Origin: Hsuehochloa calcarea
Taxonomy: Eukaryota; Streptophyta; Magnoliopsida; Poales; Poaceae
Direction of reading: 5' to 3'
DNA: 64,000 bases
Assembly (NCBI GenBank): GCA_036346395.1
Contig: CM070599.1
Coordinates: 26,279,232-26,343,231, forward strand
Shown here: piece by piece, positions 11,001-19,889 of the stretch
How positions within the stretch are numbered: position 1 is the first letter of the stretch
Layout: every line of letters begins with the position of its first letter
The notes under the pieces: model-generated
Database searches by the model: none
Told to the model about the DNA's origin: nothing
Seen by the model: only the letters and a program-made list of their open reading frames with translations
Translations under genes and position numbers: made by a program

Positions 11001-11919
11001 AGCTGACCCGAACAACGTGCCGTTGGAGTACGTGCTCTTCCAGCCCAACGCAGGGGTGACCGATCCGAACACGAGGCTGAACTACGGCAACATGTTGTAT
11101 GCTCAGGTGGATTCAGTGTACGCCGCGATTCAGGCTCTGGGGCACACTGACATCGACGTGAAGATCTCCGAGACGGGGTGGCCGTCCAGGGGTGACCCTG
11201 ACGAGGCGGGGGCAACGCCGGAGTACGCCGAGATATATATCGGAAACCTCCTGCAGAGGATAGAGATGGAGCAAGGGACGCCGCTGAGACCGGCAGTGCC
11301 TATAGATGTCTACGTCTTCGCGTTGTTCAATGAGAACCTGAAGCCAGGGCCGGCCTCTGAGCGGAACTACGGGCTGTTCTACCCTGACGGAACGCCGGTG
11401 TACAATGTCGGACTGCGCGGGTACCTTCCGCCGATGGATGGATCAGAAGGCACGCGAAAGGTAGGCTCTTTCAGGCTTACCCCTTCTTTATCAGATTCTG
11501 CAAATTTGTTACAAACTTTACGAATGTCATGCGTAGATTAGGTGACTGTAGGCGAGCCTAATTCTTGCAAAACTTTGCCCCTGACTGTTGCCTACCCTTT
11601 CCAATTGCACCGCTTTCATACTTTTCACATGTTAGTGACACCGGCAATGAAATGGCAACGAGATAGTCATAGTAACATGGTCTAGGCGGGAATAGAATTA
11701 TCAACCAAGTCGGTGTCAAAAAGACGCTGTTGTATATGCATTGCCGCACAAGTGTGATCCATTGTTTCCAATGAGCGAACGTATCATGAGATACTTTTGT
11801 CTTTTGCAATTCAACTTTATATGAGACCTGATAAGTAACGACAGGACTTTCGTCTTTGGCAGGTGATTCGCCTGTTTGCCCTGATCGCCATGGCATCCAT
11901 CACTCTCATCTTATCCTGA
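8007..11919 (+). CDS. Glucan endo-1,3-beta-glucosidase (GH17)
   Basis: Exons are 8007-8085, 10445-11460 and 11863-11919, giving 383 residues; introns of 2359 and 402 bp have GT-AG ends. The enzyme hydrolyses (1,3)-beta-glucan (callose) in the wall or at the cell surface. Exon 1 encodes a hydrophobic signal peptide (FLLVVIAILLT). Exon 2 encodes the whole catalytic barrel: GINYGQIADNLPSP at its start, the general acid in ITVGNEVF, and the nucleophile in KISETGWPSRGD, then FALFNENLKPGP and NYGLFYPDG. Exon 3 adds a short hydrophobic tail (VIRLFALIAMASITLILS), which may be a GPI-attachment signal. There is no X8 (CBM43) module. ATG 8007 is the first ATG after the TATA-like box and gives the signal peptide. 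Length and motifs are complete, so the gene looks intact. The exact subgroup is uncertain. Confidence 0.93.
9146..9356 (+). repeat. Tandem duplication (~105 bp, 2 copies) in intron 1 of the GH17 gene
   Basis: Copy 1 (about 9146-9249) and copy 2 (about 9250-9356) both contain ATTTCCTCAC, TTGTGTCACRATTTGTGTGG and TTCATCCTC, in the same order, with about 85-90% identity by eye. The block is within the 2.4-kb intron and is followed by a GC-rich stretch. Confidence 0.75.
9360..9760. other. GC-rich insert-like stretch in intron 1
   Basis: About 400 bp rich in GGA, GGC and GGT triplets stand out from the AT-rich intron. Its frames give only low-complexity Gly/Arg/Glu or Pro/Ser peptides. It could be an old transposon or captured GC-rich fragment. 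I find no termini or homology. The rest of intron 1 (8086-9145 and 9761-10444) shows nothing I can name. Confidence 0.4.
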
Positions 11920-12080
11920 GAGCATATACTGTTGACCACTGCAGTAAAGTAGATGAAGGTGATGAGCCTGATCATCTCTTGCTGCTAGGGATTCCACTAG
12001 CAGATCACAAGGTAAGAGAATTGAAATATGACCGGCATTTTATTCCACTAGCAGGTCCCGGTGTTATTAGTAGTAGTATC

Positions 12081-13645
12081 TGTAGGACCGGTATGGTAAC
12101 AGACGGGGTGAATGATGCTTTTAAATTTTTTCCATAAGTATTCATCTATTCTTCACTCCAATAGTTATAAGAAGCTACGAAGATGGAGAATCAAAAATTC
12201 TGAAAATCAAACTACTACAGTAATTTCAGATCTTGAACAGTATAATCACTAACTCTCAAACCAAAGCTCCAAATGACTTGAAATTTGGTATGCACCCTCT
12301 CTAGGATGTCAAGAACCTATTCCACTCAACGATCAAGAAAATCGTTCCCAAAGTTATGATATTTTTCTGTTTGAGGGAAGCGGATGGATGATGGTCAAGA
12401 TGGTTCTAGATATGTTCTCACATATCACAGTAAAGCGAAAACACCAAAGAAATCAAGGCAAAAATAGCTGAATCAAGAAATCACTCGGAGAGGCCAAAGA
12501 GAGCAAAAACATGATTTCTTCATGAATCTTGCCATGAAAGTGCTTAGATGGGTGGAGATTGATTTCCAAAGGTTATTTCCATCTCTTACACGTCCTTGGC
12601 ACAACAAGATCAAGAAGGGAAGAGAGATGAGGAGAAACAAACCAAATCAAGAGCAAATCAATCAACCCAAAAGAGATTCATGCATGGAGATGAACAAAGA
12701 TTGATGTATTGTTACTTGAGGATGAGGGTTTTACGGCCACTCCACTTGGAGGATAAGAGAGCACACCATAACTCTCAACTTCTCTCAATCCTTAACCCTA
12801 GAACTCATGAACCCTAAGTCTCAAGAGAGAATGGTTGGATGGATGACCACAAGTCTCCATCTCAACCCCTTAAATAGATGGGCTAACCAACCACATCTAA
12901 CCCTTAGTGGATACTATCCACTTAGCATAAGGGGGGAAACCCGATAACCCCTCACACACAGGTTTTAACTCACACTCTACTCTTAGGCACGCTTTTCAAA
13001 GCGCATAAGCCCGAATCCGCTAAGTCTTTAGCCTTGATCCAACTTGATCATACCAGCTTATCCATGACCTAAACCGCCTTTCCAAACGCTGCTCAAGCGC
13101 TGCGGTTTTCTATCGAAGCAGTTTCCAGTATCTTGGTCAAACTACCAAAATACCCTTCTTTGACCCGGTCTTCTCCATCCATTGCAAGCAATCACCATGT
13201 TTGCCACGTGTAGATGCATTACTGGTTTGCCACGCGTCGGCAAGTCTCTCCCGTTCCGGTTCCACCGGACCACGCCTCACTTGGACCGACCAAGCTACAT
13301 GGTGCAATCCAGCCGTTCGAACTTCCCTTCAACATTTTCCGACTTTCTCGTGCTATGCTTGAGATCACCACCTCACCTGGCATCCTTGATCGTTCTAGGC
13401 CTCGACTCCTCCATAAGCTTAGCCTCGATCCTTGCCGTTGACCGTGGTTGACTCCAGGCGACCCTGCACATCCAAAGACAAAGAAATCATTTTGGACATA
13501 AGTTCTTCACAACTTGACTCACGTTAGCAGAACATGTTTCATGCAACCTATAAACTCTGATAAATTTGCGAATCAATTTTCCGACCTTCCCAAATTGCAA
13601 TGGTTCAACACAACATAATCCAGGATCCTCTTGCCTGGTCCTTCA
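12081..13645. mobile_element. Solo LTR A (1.57 kb) with perfect 5-bp target duplication
   Basis: The block begins TGTAGGACCGG and ends CCTTCA (TG...CA). It is flanked by GTATC at 12076-12080 and again at 13646-13650. No coding domain, primer-binding site or polypurine tract is inside, so it fits a solo LTR left by LTR-LTR recombination or a small non-autonomous element. It lies about 160 bp downstream of the GH17 stop codon. The family is not certain. Confidence 0.7.
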
Positions 13646-13650
13646 GTATC

Positions 13651-14945
13651 TTTTTCCTCTATTTCTCTCTGTTTTAGATAGCTTGTAGAAGCAGCTTCTA
13701 TAGTAGATTGTAGTTTTGTTTTTGTTTCTTCTTCGGTTGTCTGGGGCAAATATCAATATGATCAGGCACGCTGCTGACTTTTCATTAAAAAAATTATTTG
13801 ACTACTAGATTTTTCCTTATTCTGAAGAGCTTCTTGAAATGAAGAAATCCCCCATGTTTAAAAGAGCTAGCAAAAGATTGATGATTAAGTAGCTGTTCCT
13901 TTTGTTATCAGAAGCTAAGAAGTGTTTCTGAAACCTGCTTTTGCCAATTGCTTTGTAGAGGATGCGTCATGAAACCTTTAATCAAAATAGTCCTGTACCA
14001 CACTTCATAACGTAGACCGCAAATTTAGCTTGTGTGATCTTTGCTGGTTCTTTTCACCTATGCAAACATACTACTTTGCTCAGAAAACTAACCAAGTACT
14101 TTGTTCCATCAGGGAAACTCCGGAAGCAGAAAATTATCCAGAATGGTTTTGATCATCAGAAATGCACAGCTAGCCCAGGAAATCGGTGTGATTTAGATAT
14201 AGCATCCATGAGCTGAAGTTGGCTCCATACTGACAATGAAGTAGACTTGACTGCTTGGACACAATACATGGCCAATATTTGTACAATACAACCTTTGTTT
14301 GATAGAATCCCTCTTGATTTATTTATTCTGGAGATATCTTCTCTATACAACTGTATATTTGTGTACAAATGGAACAGACAGGAGATAAATTCAGGTCAAG
14401 GCTGCCAATTGTTACATGTAGTGGGACTTCCCATCATGCTTCTTATTTCTTAGCCTCTGGCAACATTGTGATGCGCAAAACATGGTGTTGACTGCTGAGT
14501 ACTATTTCTAACACCATGAGCGGTAAAAATATTGTTCTTTTTACTTTACTTTACTTTACTTGAAGTTTTTTTTTTTTTAGGGTCTCCATGATACAACTTT
14601 AATCTACTTTTATAATTTACATTAATATGTACTAATTAAATTATAATATTCTGAAATTATTGTTAACGATAAAACTAATGATATATTTTTAATATAGACA
14701 ACTTAGATAGTTTTAAACCTATTAGTAGTCAAACTTTACTTTACAAACTTTGATGGAACGGATTCTAGAACGTCAAGTAAAATAGTAAAATACAAAAACA
14801 GCAGAACCAAGCGCGCGCGGCCCGGACGAGGTAAAGCGTCGGCCTGTCACTCCTCGCGCGCGCCAGTCCACTCCAACGTAGGCCAAAAGATGAGGCAGCC
14901 GATCCACAAACGAAACAAACCGCGCTTCTATTTTCACAGTGGTCT
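13651..14945. other. Intergenic sequence with (CTTTA)n and AT-rich MITE-like stretch
   Basis: No gene is supported. A short TTTAC repeat lies at about 14539-14560. The stretch 14560-14790 is AT-rich. A nearby TTTACTTTAC block and AAGTAAAATAGTAAAAT near 14775 might be remnants of a small inverted-repeat transposon, but the ends cannot be set. From 14800 the sequence becomes GC-rich up to the MULE-2 insertion point. Confidence 0.35.
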
Positions 14946-14954
14946 CCCAGGCTG
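14946..14954. repeat. Left target site duplication of MULE-2
   Basis: CCCAGGCTG at 14946-14954 pairs with CCTAGGCCG at 24088-24096 (7 of 9 match). Nine bases is the Mutator-superfamily duplication length. The two mismatches suggest an old insertion. Confidence 0.6.
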
Positions 14955-15028
14955 GATTTTTTCTAAATAATACATTTTAAAAATAGAATTACATAAATAA
15001 ATATTTGTTTAATAAAATTACAAAATAG
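14955..15028. repeat. Left TIR of MULE-2
   Basis: AT-rich block starting GATTTTTTCTAAATAATAC. It aligns with the reverse complement of about 24014-24087 nearly end to end, with a few substitutions and short gaps. Confidence 0.75.
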
Positions 15029-15034
15029 GCTTCT

Positions 15035-15213
15035 ATCGCCATTTGAATTGGTAACAGGACCCTGACGCCGGTTGGACTGGCGACAGGAGCCCTGTCGCTA
15101 GCACAACCTAAGGAAATCCCCTATTGCTATTCGAAATGGCGACTGGCACCCAAATCGTCATTTGAAATACCGATAGGGACCCCGCACCCCCTGTCGCCAT
15201 TTCAAATGACGAC
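15035..15213. repeat. Left palindrome array of MULE-2
   Basis: Units start at 15035, 15064, 15094 (partial), 15123, 15154 and 15193. Most read like RTCGCCATTTGAAATGGCGAC with a few mismatches, so each is a near-perfect 21-bp palindrome. Spacing is 29-31 bp except the last (39). A TATA box follows at 15225. Confidence 0.85.
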
Positions 15214-15224
15214 AGATGCTATGC

Positions 15225-15232
15225 TATAAAAG
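15225..15232 (+). promoter_or_regulatory. TATA box of MULE-2 gene
   Basis: TATAAAAG lies just after the palindrome array and about 50 bp before the GRF coding sequence. Position and order match MULE-1. Confidence 0.6.
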
Positions 15233-15275
15233 GGCCAAAATGTCTCAGTTGACTAATTCGATGAGATAGAGATTT

Positions 15276-15670
15276 GTGGTGTTGGCAAATGCAAGGCACG
15301 ACAACTACCCAAACTACGGGGTCCAAGCAAATGTCATGTACTCCAACACCGGAGAGAATAGGAGGCGTGTGTTCTACAGGTGTCTGTATTTCTCAGTGAG
15401 TTTGATTTCCGCGAATGTTGGTTTTTGGATTTTTGGTTTGCTTCGTCACTTCCGTTTTGACTATTTGGTGTGGATTTCAAGGCGGCAGATGCCAGTACTT
15501 TCAGTGGGCGGACTCTGCTGGTGCCGTGGTAGAAAGAGTTGTTGAACATCCACCTGTAGCCCCATCTGGTCCAATGATGAACATGACACCTGTAGACGGG
15601 CGCCTGGACAATATTCTTGACCACCTGAAGTGGCTCGATAAACTTGTGTGTGTGTATTCTACTAACAGTA
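15276..15670 (+). pseudogene. GRF-type zinc-finger protein, N-terminal part
   Basis: Exon-like sequence gives NYPNYGVQANVMYSNTGENR then VFYRCLYFS, a GTGAGT donor near 15394, and after AG near 15481 GGRCQYFQWADS and RLDNILDHLKWLDKLV. This is the GRF zinc finger, a small nucleic-acid-binding module common in grass transposon genes. The first two zinc ligands (family pattern C-P-x-C-G) are both Tyr here, each explained by TGC to TAC. There is no ATG in frame after the upstream stop, and the splice phase does not join cleanly. The gene continues after the LTR insertions at 19365-19889 and 23055-23480. Confidence 0.7.
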
Positions 15671-15965
15671 TGTGTCATATGTATGAAGTAGTTTTCGTTG
15701 TCTACGTAAGGGATTCGTGTATTCATGATGTTGTATGCTTATTTATGAATTGCAAGATGTCTTTAACTTTTGGCTATTAGATTTGTATAAACGTATCATG
15801 ACAAGGGACAATTGCATTACAACATTCAAAATATATACATAACATCATAAGGTAAAGTACCATATGTTGTATACCATTACAATACCAAAATCAAACTAAG
15901 TTATGAAGTCATGTTCAATTCACATTACAATACCGTAATAAAATTAAACTATATAATCAGGTTCA

Positions 15966-16410
15966 TTTCAGACCGAATTGACTACACACTCCCACACCAC
16001 CTTTTTAGACAGAAATGACCACACCTTGTCACACAATCCTTTCAGACTGGAAAGACCACACCCTGCCACATTTTCATATCAAAATGGCCACACCCTGCCA
16101 CATACATTGCCATACCACCTTTTCAGATAAAAAAAGACCACACCCGATCACACCACACAATGCCACTTTTTCAGACATAAATGACCACACATTGCCACAC
16201 CACCTTTTCAGAATGAAAAGACCACACCATATCACGACACACACTGACACCTTTTCAGGCAGAAATGACCACACACTGCCACCTTTTCAGACATAAATGA
16301 CCAGACACTGTCACGCCCACACACTATCACCATTTCAGACCGAAATGATCACACTCTGTCATTCCACCTTTTCATACCGAAATGACCACACACTGCTATG
16401 TATGCCACCT
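15966..16410. repeat. Degenerate tandem array (ACCTTTTCAGA...GACCACAC units)
   Basis: Roughly ten to twelve units of 35-50 bp carry the order TTTTCAGA, a short spacer, AATGACCACAC, TGCCACACCACC. Units vary in length and sequence, as in an old expanded array. There are no conserved unique spacers, so this is not CRISPR-like. The reverse complement resembles the array at 30-350. Confidence 0.8.
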
Positions 16411-17010
16411 TTAAAGAGCAAAATTGTCGGACCCCAAATTTGTAACTTGAGATCCACTATGTAAACTTGTGTCGTTTCCTGTGTTAGTAGATAGCACACA
16501 CAGATACATTGTTGGTTCATTCACATACATCGCATTCATGTTACAATAGCATACTTTATTACAAAAATGGGCCACACGATCACTATCTTACAAAAGGGGC
16601 CAATCAGGGCAATATGGTTCACATAGTGCTTTAATACAGAAAGCGGGGATACGAGCAGAAGCAAAAGAAAAAGGGGTTGTTCCATTCACTCTGCTCACAG
16701 GCAAACGACTAGGGGTCCCACCTAATTAAGCTCCTCCATCTTCTTCACCATCCGGTTCGGATGCCACGTAGTAGACATATGGGTCTTGATCAAATGGCTC
16801 TGAGTATTTATTTTTATGAATGAGCATGAGTACACAACAATACTCGCGGACCAACACACAGAATGTAGTTATATAATATGCAAGGCTATTCAAGGGAGGT
16901 TCATGGTTATTTTATTTGCACAAAGCCAAGTTTTCATTAGAATAGTTAGTAAGCAATTCCTGAGACCTGGCATCTTAACTAACGCGGGTTTTAACAAAAC
17001 TGAGTTTTTG

Positions 17011-17326
17011 TTGTAAAATACTAGTGGAGGCTCCAACCTCCTATACCATTGAGTGGCTCCATCCGCCCAATGCTCACGTCCTTTCTCGGGTCACAACCCT
17101 TACTTATCACTGTTTCTCAACCATACTATATCAATTCTCAGGGCTCCCACCCAACTATATTTACAATGTTGTAAAGTACTAGTGGAGGCTCCAACCTCCT
17201 ATACCATTGAGTGCCTCCATCCGCCCAATGCTCACGTCCTTTCTCGGGTCACAACCCTTACTTATCACTGTTTCTCAACCAGACTATATCAATTCTCAAG
17301 GCTCCCACCCAACTATATTTACAATA
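17011..17326. repeat. 158-bp tandem duplication inside LTR B
   Basis: Copy 1 is 17011-17168 and copy 2 is 17169-17326. They differ at only a handful of positions (for example GAGTGGCTCC against GAGTGCCTCC), so the duplication is much younger than the LTR. Confidence 0.9.
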
Positions 17327-19014
17327 ACAAAGCTAATTCAAGTAAGTTCCCATAGCTACCCATAACCGTGGGCACGGCTATCTAGATAGTTTTTCACACT
17401 CTACAGAGTTCATACACTTTACCCACAAGAGACAATAAACTTATAATGTCCCTGTCACACTTCCATAGGTGTGCGACTAAAATGATTGTCACAAGGCCTT
17501 TACAAGGCCCCACTCCAACGCAACCCTACCCGCAAGGTATCACCTCCTTGGGCCACGCCCTCGAGAGGTCTCCCACTAGCGCCGTGTGATTCGGTGGCTT
17601 CCTTACCCTTAATCCACACCACACACCCACCAAAGGTAAAGTTGCGAGAAGACGAGTAAATTAGTTAGCTAGTTCATACCTATTATAGACTTGTGGTTGC
17701 ACTGATTTTACATGAGATGGTCGTTATAAGAACTCGATCCTTTATTGACTCGAGTGGTACTTCTATATACTCACTCTGTCGTGCCCCCCAGCACCAGCCA
17801 CCCAAGTTTAAATCTATTTTTGGGTTTTCACTTTTGTTTTATAAATGCTGTTCTAGTCACATACCAACCAGGCTACAACCTAGACTACCCAAACCCATTT
17901 TCAAGTTCTTGAATGATGTCAGGGCAATCTTTGCCCACATGTCAATGTCACTATGCAAAGCTAAGCATGACCCTTAAGTATGTATTTAATAACTAGCGGG
18001 TATCCCATTAATCTAGGGTGACAAAGGATTAATGTCCAAGTTTAAGGATTAGAAATTTATACACAATTATTATTCAGAGTATTAGCTATCAGCTAAAGTA
18101 ATATACAAGTATAAAACATAGCAATGCAGCTTCGTAATTGAATCAATATAATTTGCATAATCTTATGAGCAAAATGATAAAAGTGTTGACTCGCCTTGCT
18201 CTAGGTATTGTAGATCTTGGTCTTGATCAACTTGAGGTTCTTCGGGAGCTTTGACATCTATATACGCGAAAATAACCAAAGTTCAGATAAGTGCATAAAT
18301 ATTCAAATATCATTCAAAAATTCAAATAAACTCCAAAATTGGTGATTTCGGTTTGTTTGGGTAGGGTTTGAATTTATACAAATTTATAAATAAAAATCAT
18401 TTAATTTGGATTTAAAATGAGGGAGAATAGGCTTTCTGAAGTCTAAACCCTAGTTTAAATCCTGGAAAAGAAAAGAGAGAGAAGTCTCTCTTTGACAGGT
18501 GGGGCCCGCAACCCATTTCATTCCTTTAGTTCTATTTTTTTAGTTGGAAATACTCCGGTGAATGACAGGTGGGCCCAAATATTTTATTTTATATTGTATT
18601 TATTTTCTAAAGAAAATCTATTCATTGACAGATGGGGCCCATCTGTCAGTGACTTGGTCCACATGAACAGTGCATGGACCGAAGGTCCACATGCACTGTG
18701 CTAGTCCATGGACATGAGCCACTATGTGCATTTAAGGTGGTGGGGCCCGATCGTTATTGACTCACAGCGAAAATAAAGTTTTAATTACCCCTCATTAATT
18801 ATTCTCAGGCCCACACATCTGTCTAACATGGTACTAATTAATTTAGCCCCTAATTACTGCTTAGCCCTAACGACAGTGATTCTGTCATAATGACCGCTAT
18901 AGTGGTTGTCTGGTCCCGACGGAGCAGAGGAGCTCAGGGGCGGTTCCTTGCCACACTTGACGACAGCGAGCCGGACCACGAGGACGGCTAGGGGTAGCCC
19001 AAAATGGGTTCCCC

Positions 19015-19096
19015 AAAAGAAAAAAGAAGAAAAGGGAGAACAGAGAAAGAAATAAGAGAAAAAGAAAAAGAAAAAGAAAAAAGAAAAAGAAAAGGA
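19015..19096. repeat. Purine-rich (GAAAAA)n tract in LTR B
   Basis: About 80 bases of almost only A and G (AAAAAGAAAAAG repeats), a simple-sequence tract. Confidence 0.85.
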
Positions 19097-19364
19097 TGGG
19101 TCATAGCTTTAATTTTTAGTGTATGCTCACATTTGAGAATTTTATTTTAGAATCGCTTAGATGATTTACCTGCATACGATACTTCAGTTAGCTTTACTTT
19201 TACATTTTTTGTTTTTAGGGTTTTGGCTTTTCAACGCCGGCTAAACAAAGAATGCAATCACAATAGATTCTCAAAAAGGCATGCAAACAAGACAACAACA
19301 GACAATACATAAAAAGTTTTAAAAATTCTGTATTTTTGTCTTCGAGGATTTTTTGGGTGTTACA

Positions 19365-19889
19365 GAAACAACAACTTGGACCAGCTCACTAGCCATCAGC
19401 ACTACACCCAATCTGCTTATACAAGGACGTGGAAGAGAGCTTGAGGAGACACTACACCACCACAACCAACATTCCACTCTAATTTGTTCCGCAGAACAAA
19501 GAAAAAGGAGAAAGAAGATTAGGTCGGCCTTAGAGATGTCAGACTATGCAGAGATGCTGCGGAAGCGTAAATGGCTTGCCAGGAAGGACAAAACCTACCC
19601 AACTTGTTCGATGAATGATGCGTATGTACCATCGAAGTTTTCATGCCCGCAGTGCAACTGCAAAACCCAGCTTGGACCATTCAGTCCATACACCCCGCGA
19701 CCGTTGCCCAGGCGTACTACACGTGCAGGGATATCCACGTAAGGGAATCTTACACACGCATCCATTTTTCGCATTTTACGTTGTATTTCACATATTGCCA
19801 ACTCCATCCGTGCATAATGGAAGTACAATAGGATCGACGGCTAGGACAAGTACAACAGGGCGTTCTTCATGCAGAAGTACATGGTCAAC
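19365..19889 (+). pseudogene. GRF zinc-finger gene of MULE-2, middle part
   Basis: After LTR B the plus strand reads MSDYAEMLRKRKWLARKD, then YPTCSMNDAYVPSKFSCPQC (near 19594-19655), and after frame breaks YNRAFFMQKYMVN just before LTR C. Cys-rich and basic segments of this kind follow GRF fingers in grass transposon proteins. LTR C interrupts the reading directly after MVN. The TSD TCAAC at 19885-19889 is part of this coding sequence. Confidence 0.55.

Larger units (their letters stand above)
16425..19364. mobile_element. Long LTR B (2.94 kb), solo, no clear target duplication
   Basis: Begins TGTCGGACCCC and ends GGGTGTTACA. It shares long blocks with the LTR at 19890-23049, for example TTTACCCACAAGAGA, GTGTGCGACTAA and CACAAGGCCTTTACAA. 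Like that LTR it has a GAGTAC/CTCAGCAAG-type leader environment and long non-coding sequence. The flanks (AAAAT and GAAAC) match at only 3 of 5 positions, so it may come from recombination between two elements. The general structure resembles long-LTR chromoviruses (Tekay/Del type); this family assignment is inference. Confidence 0.6.

Noticed and set aside
15966..16410. CRISPR-like array
   Set aside because: Units vary in length and sequence and there are no unique spacers; this is eukaryotic transposon DNA.
16420..19369. LTR B as a clean insertion with target duplication
   Set aside because: Flanking five-mers AAAAT and GAAAC agree at only three positions.
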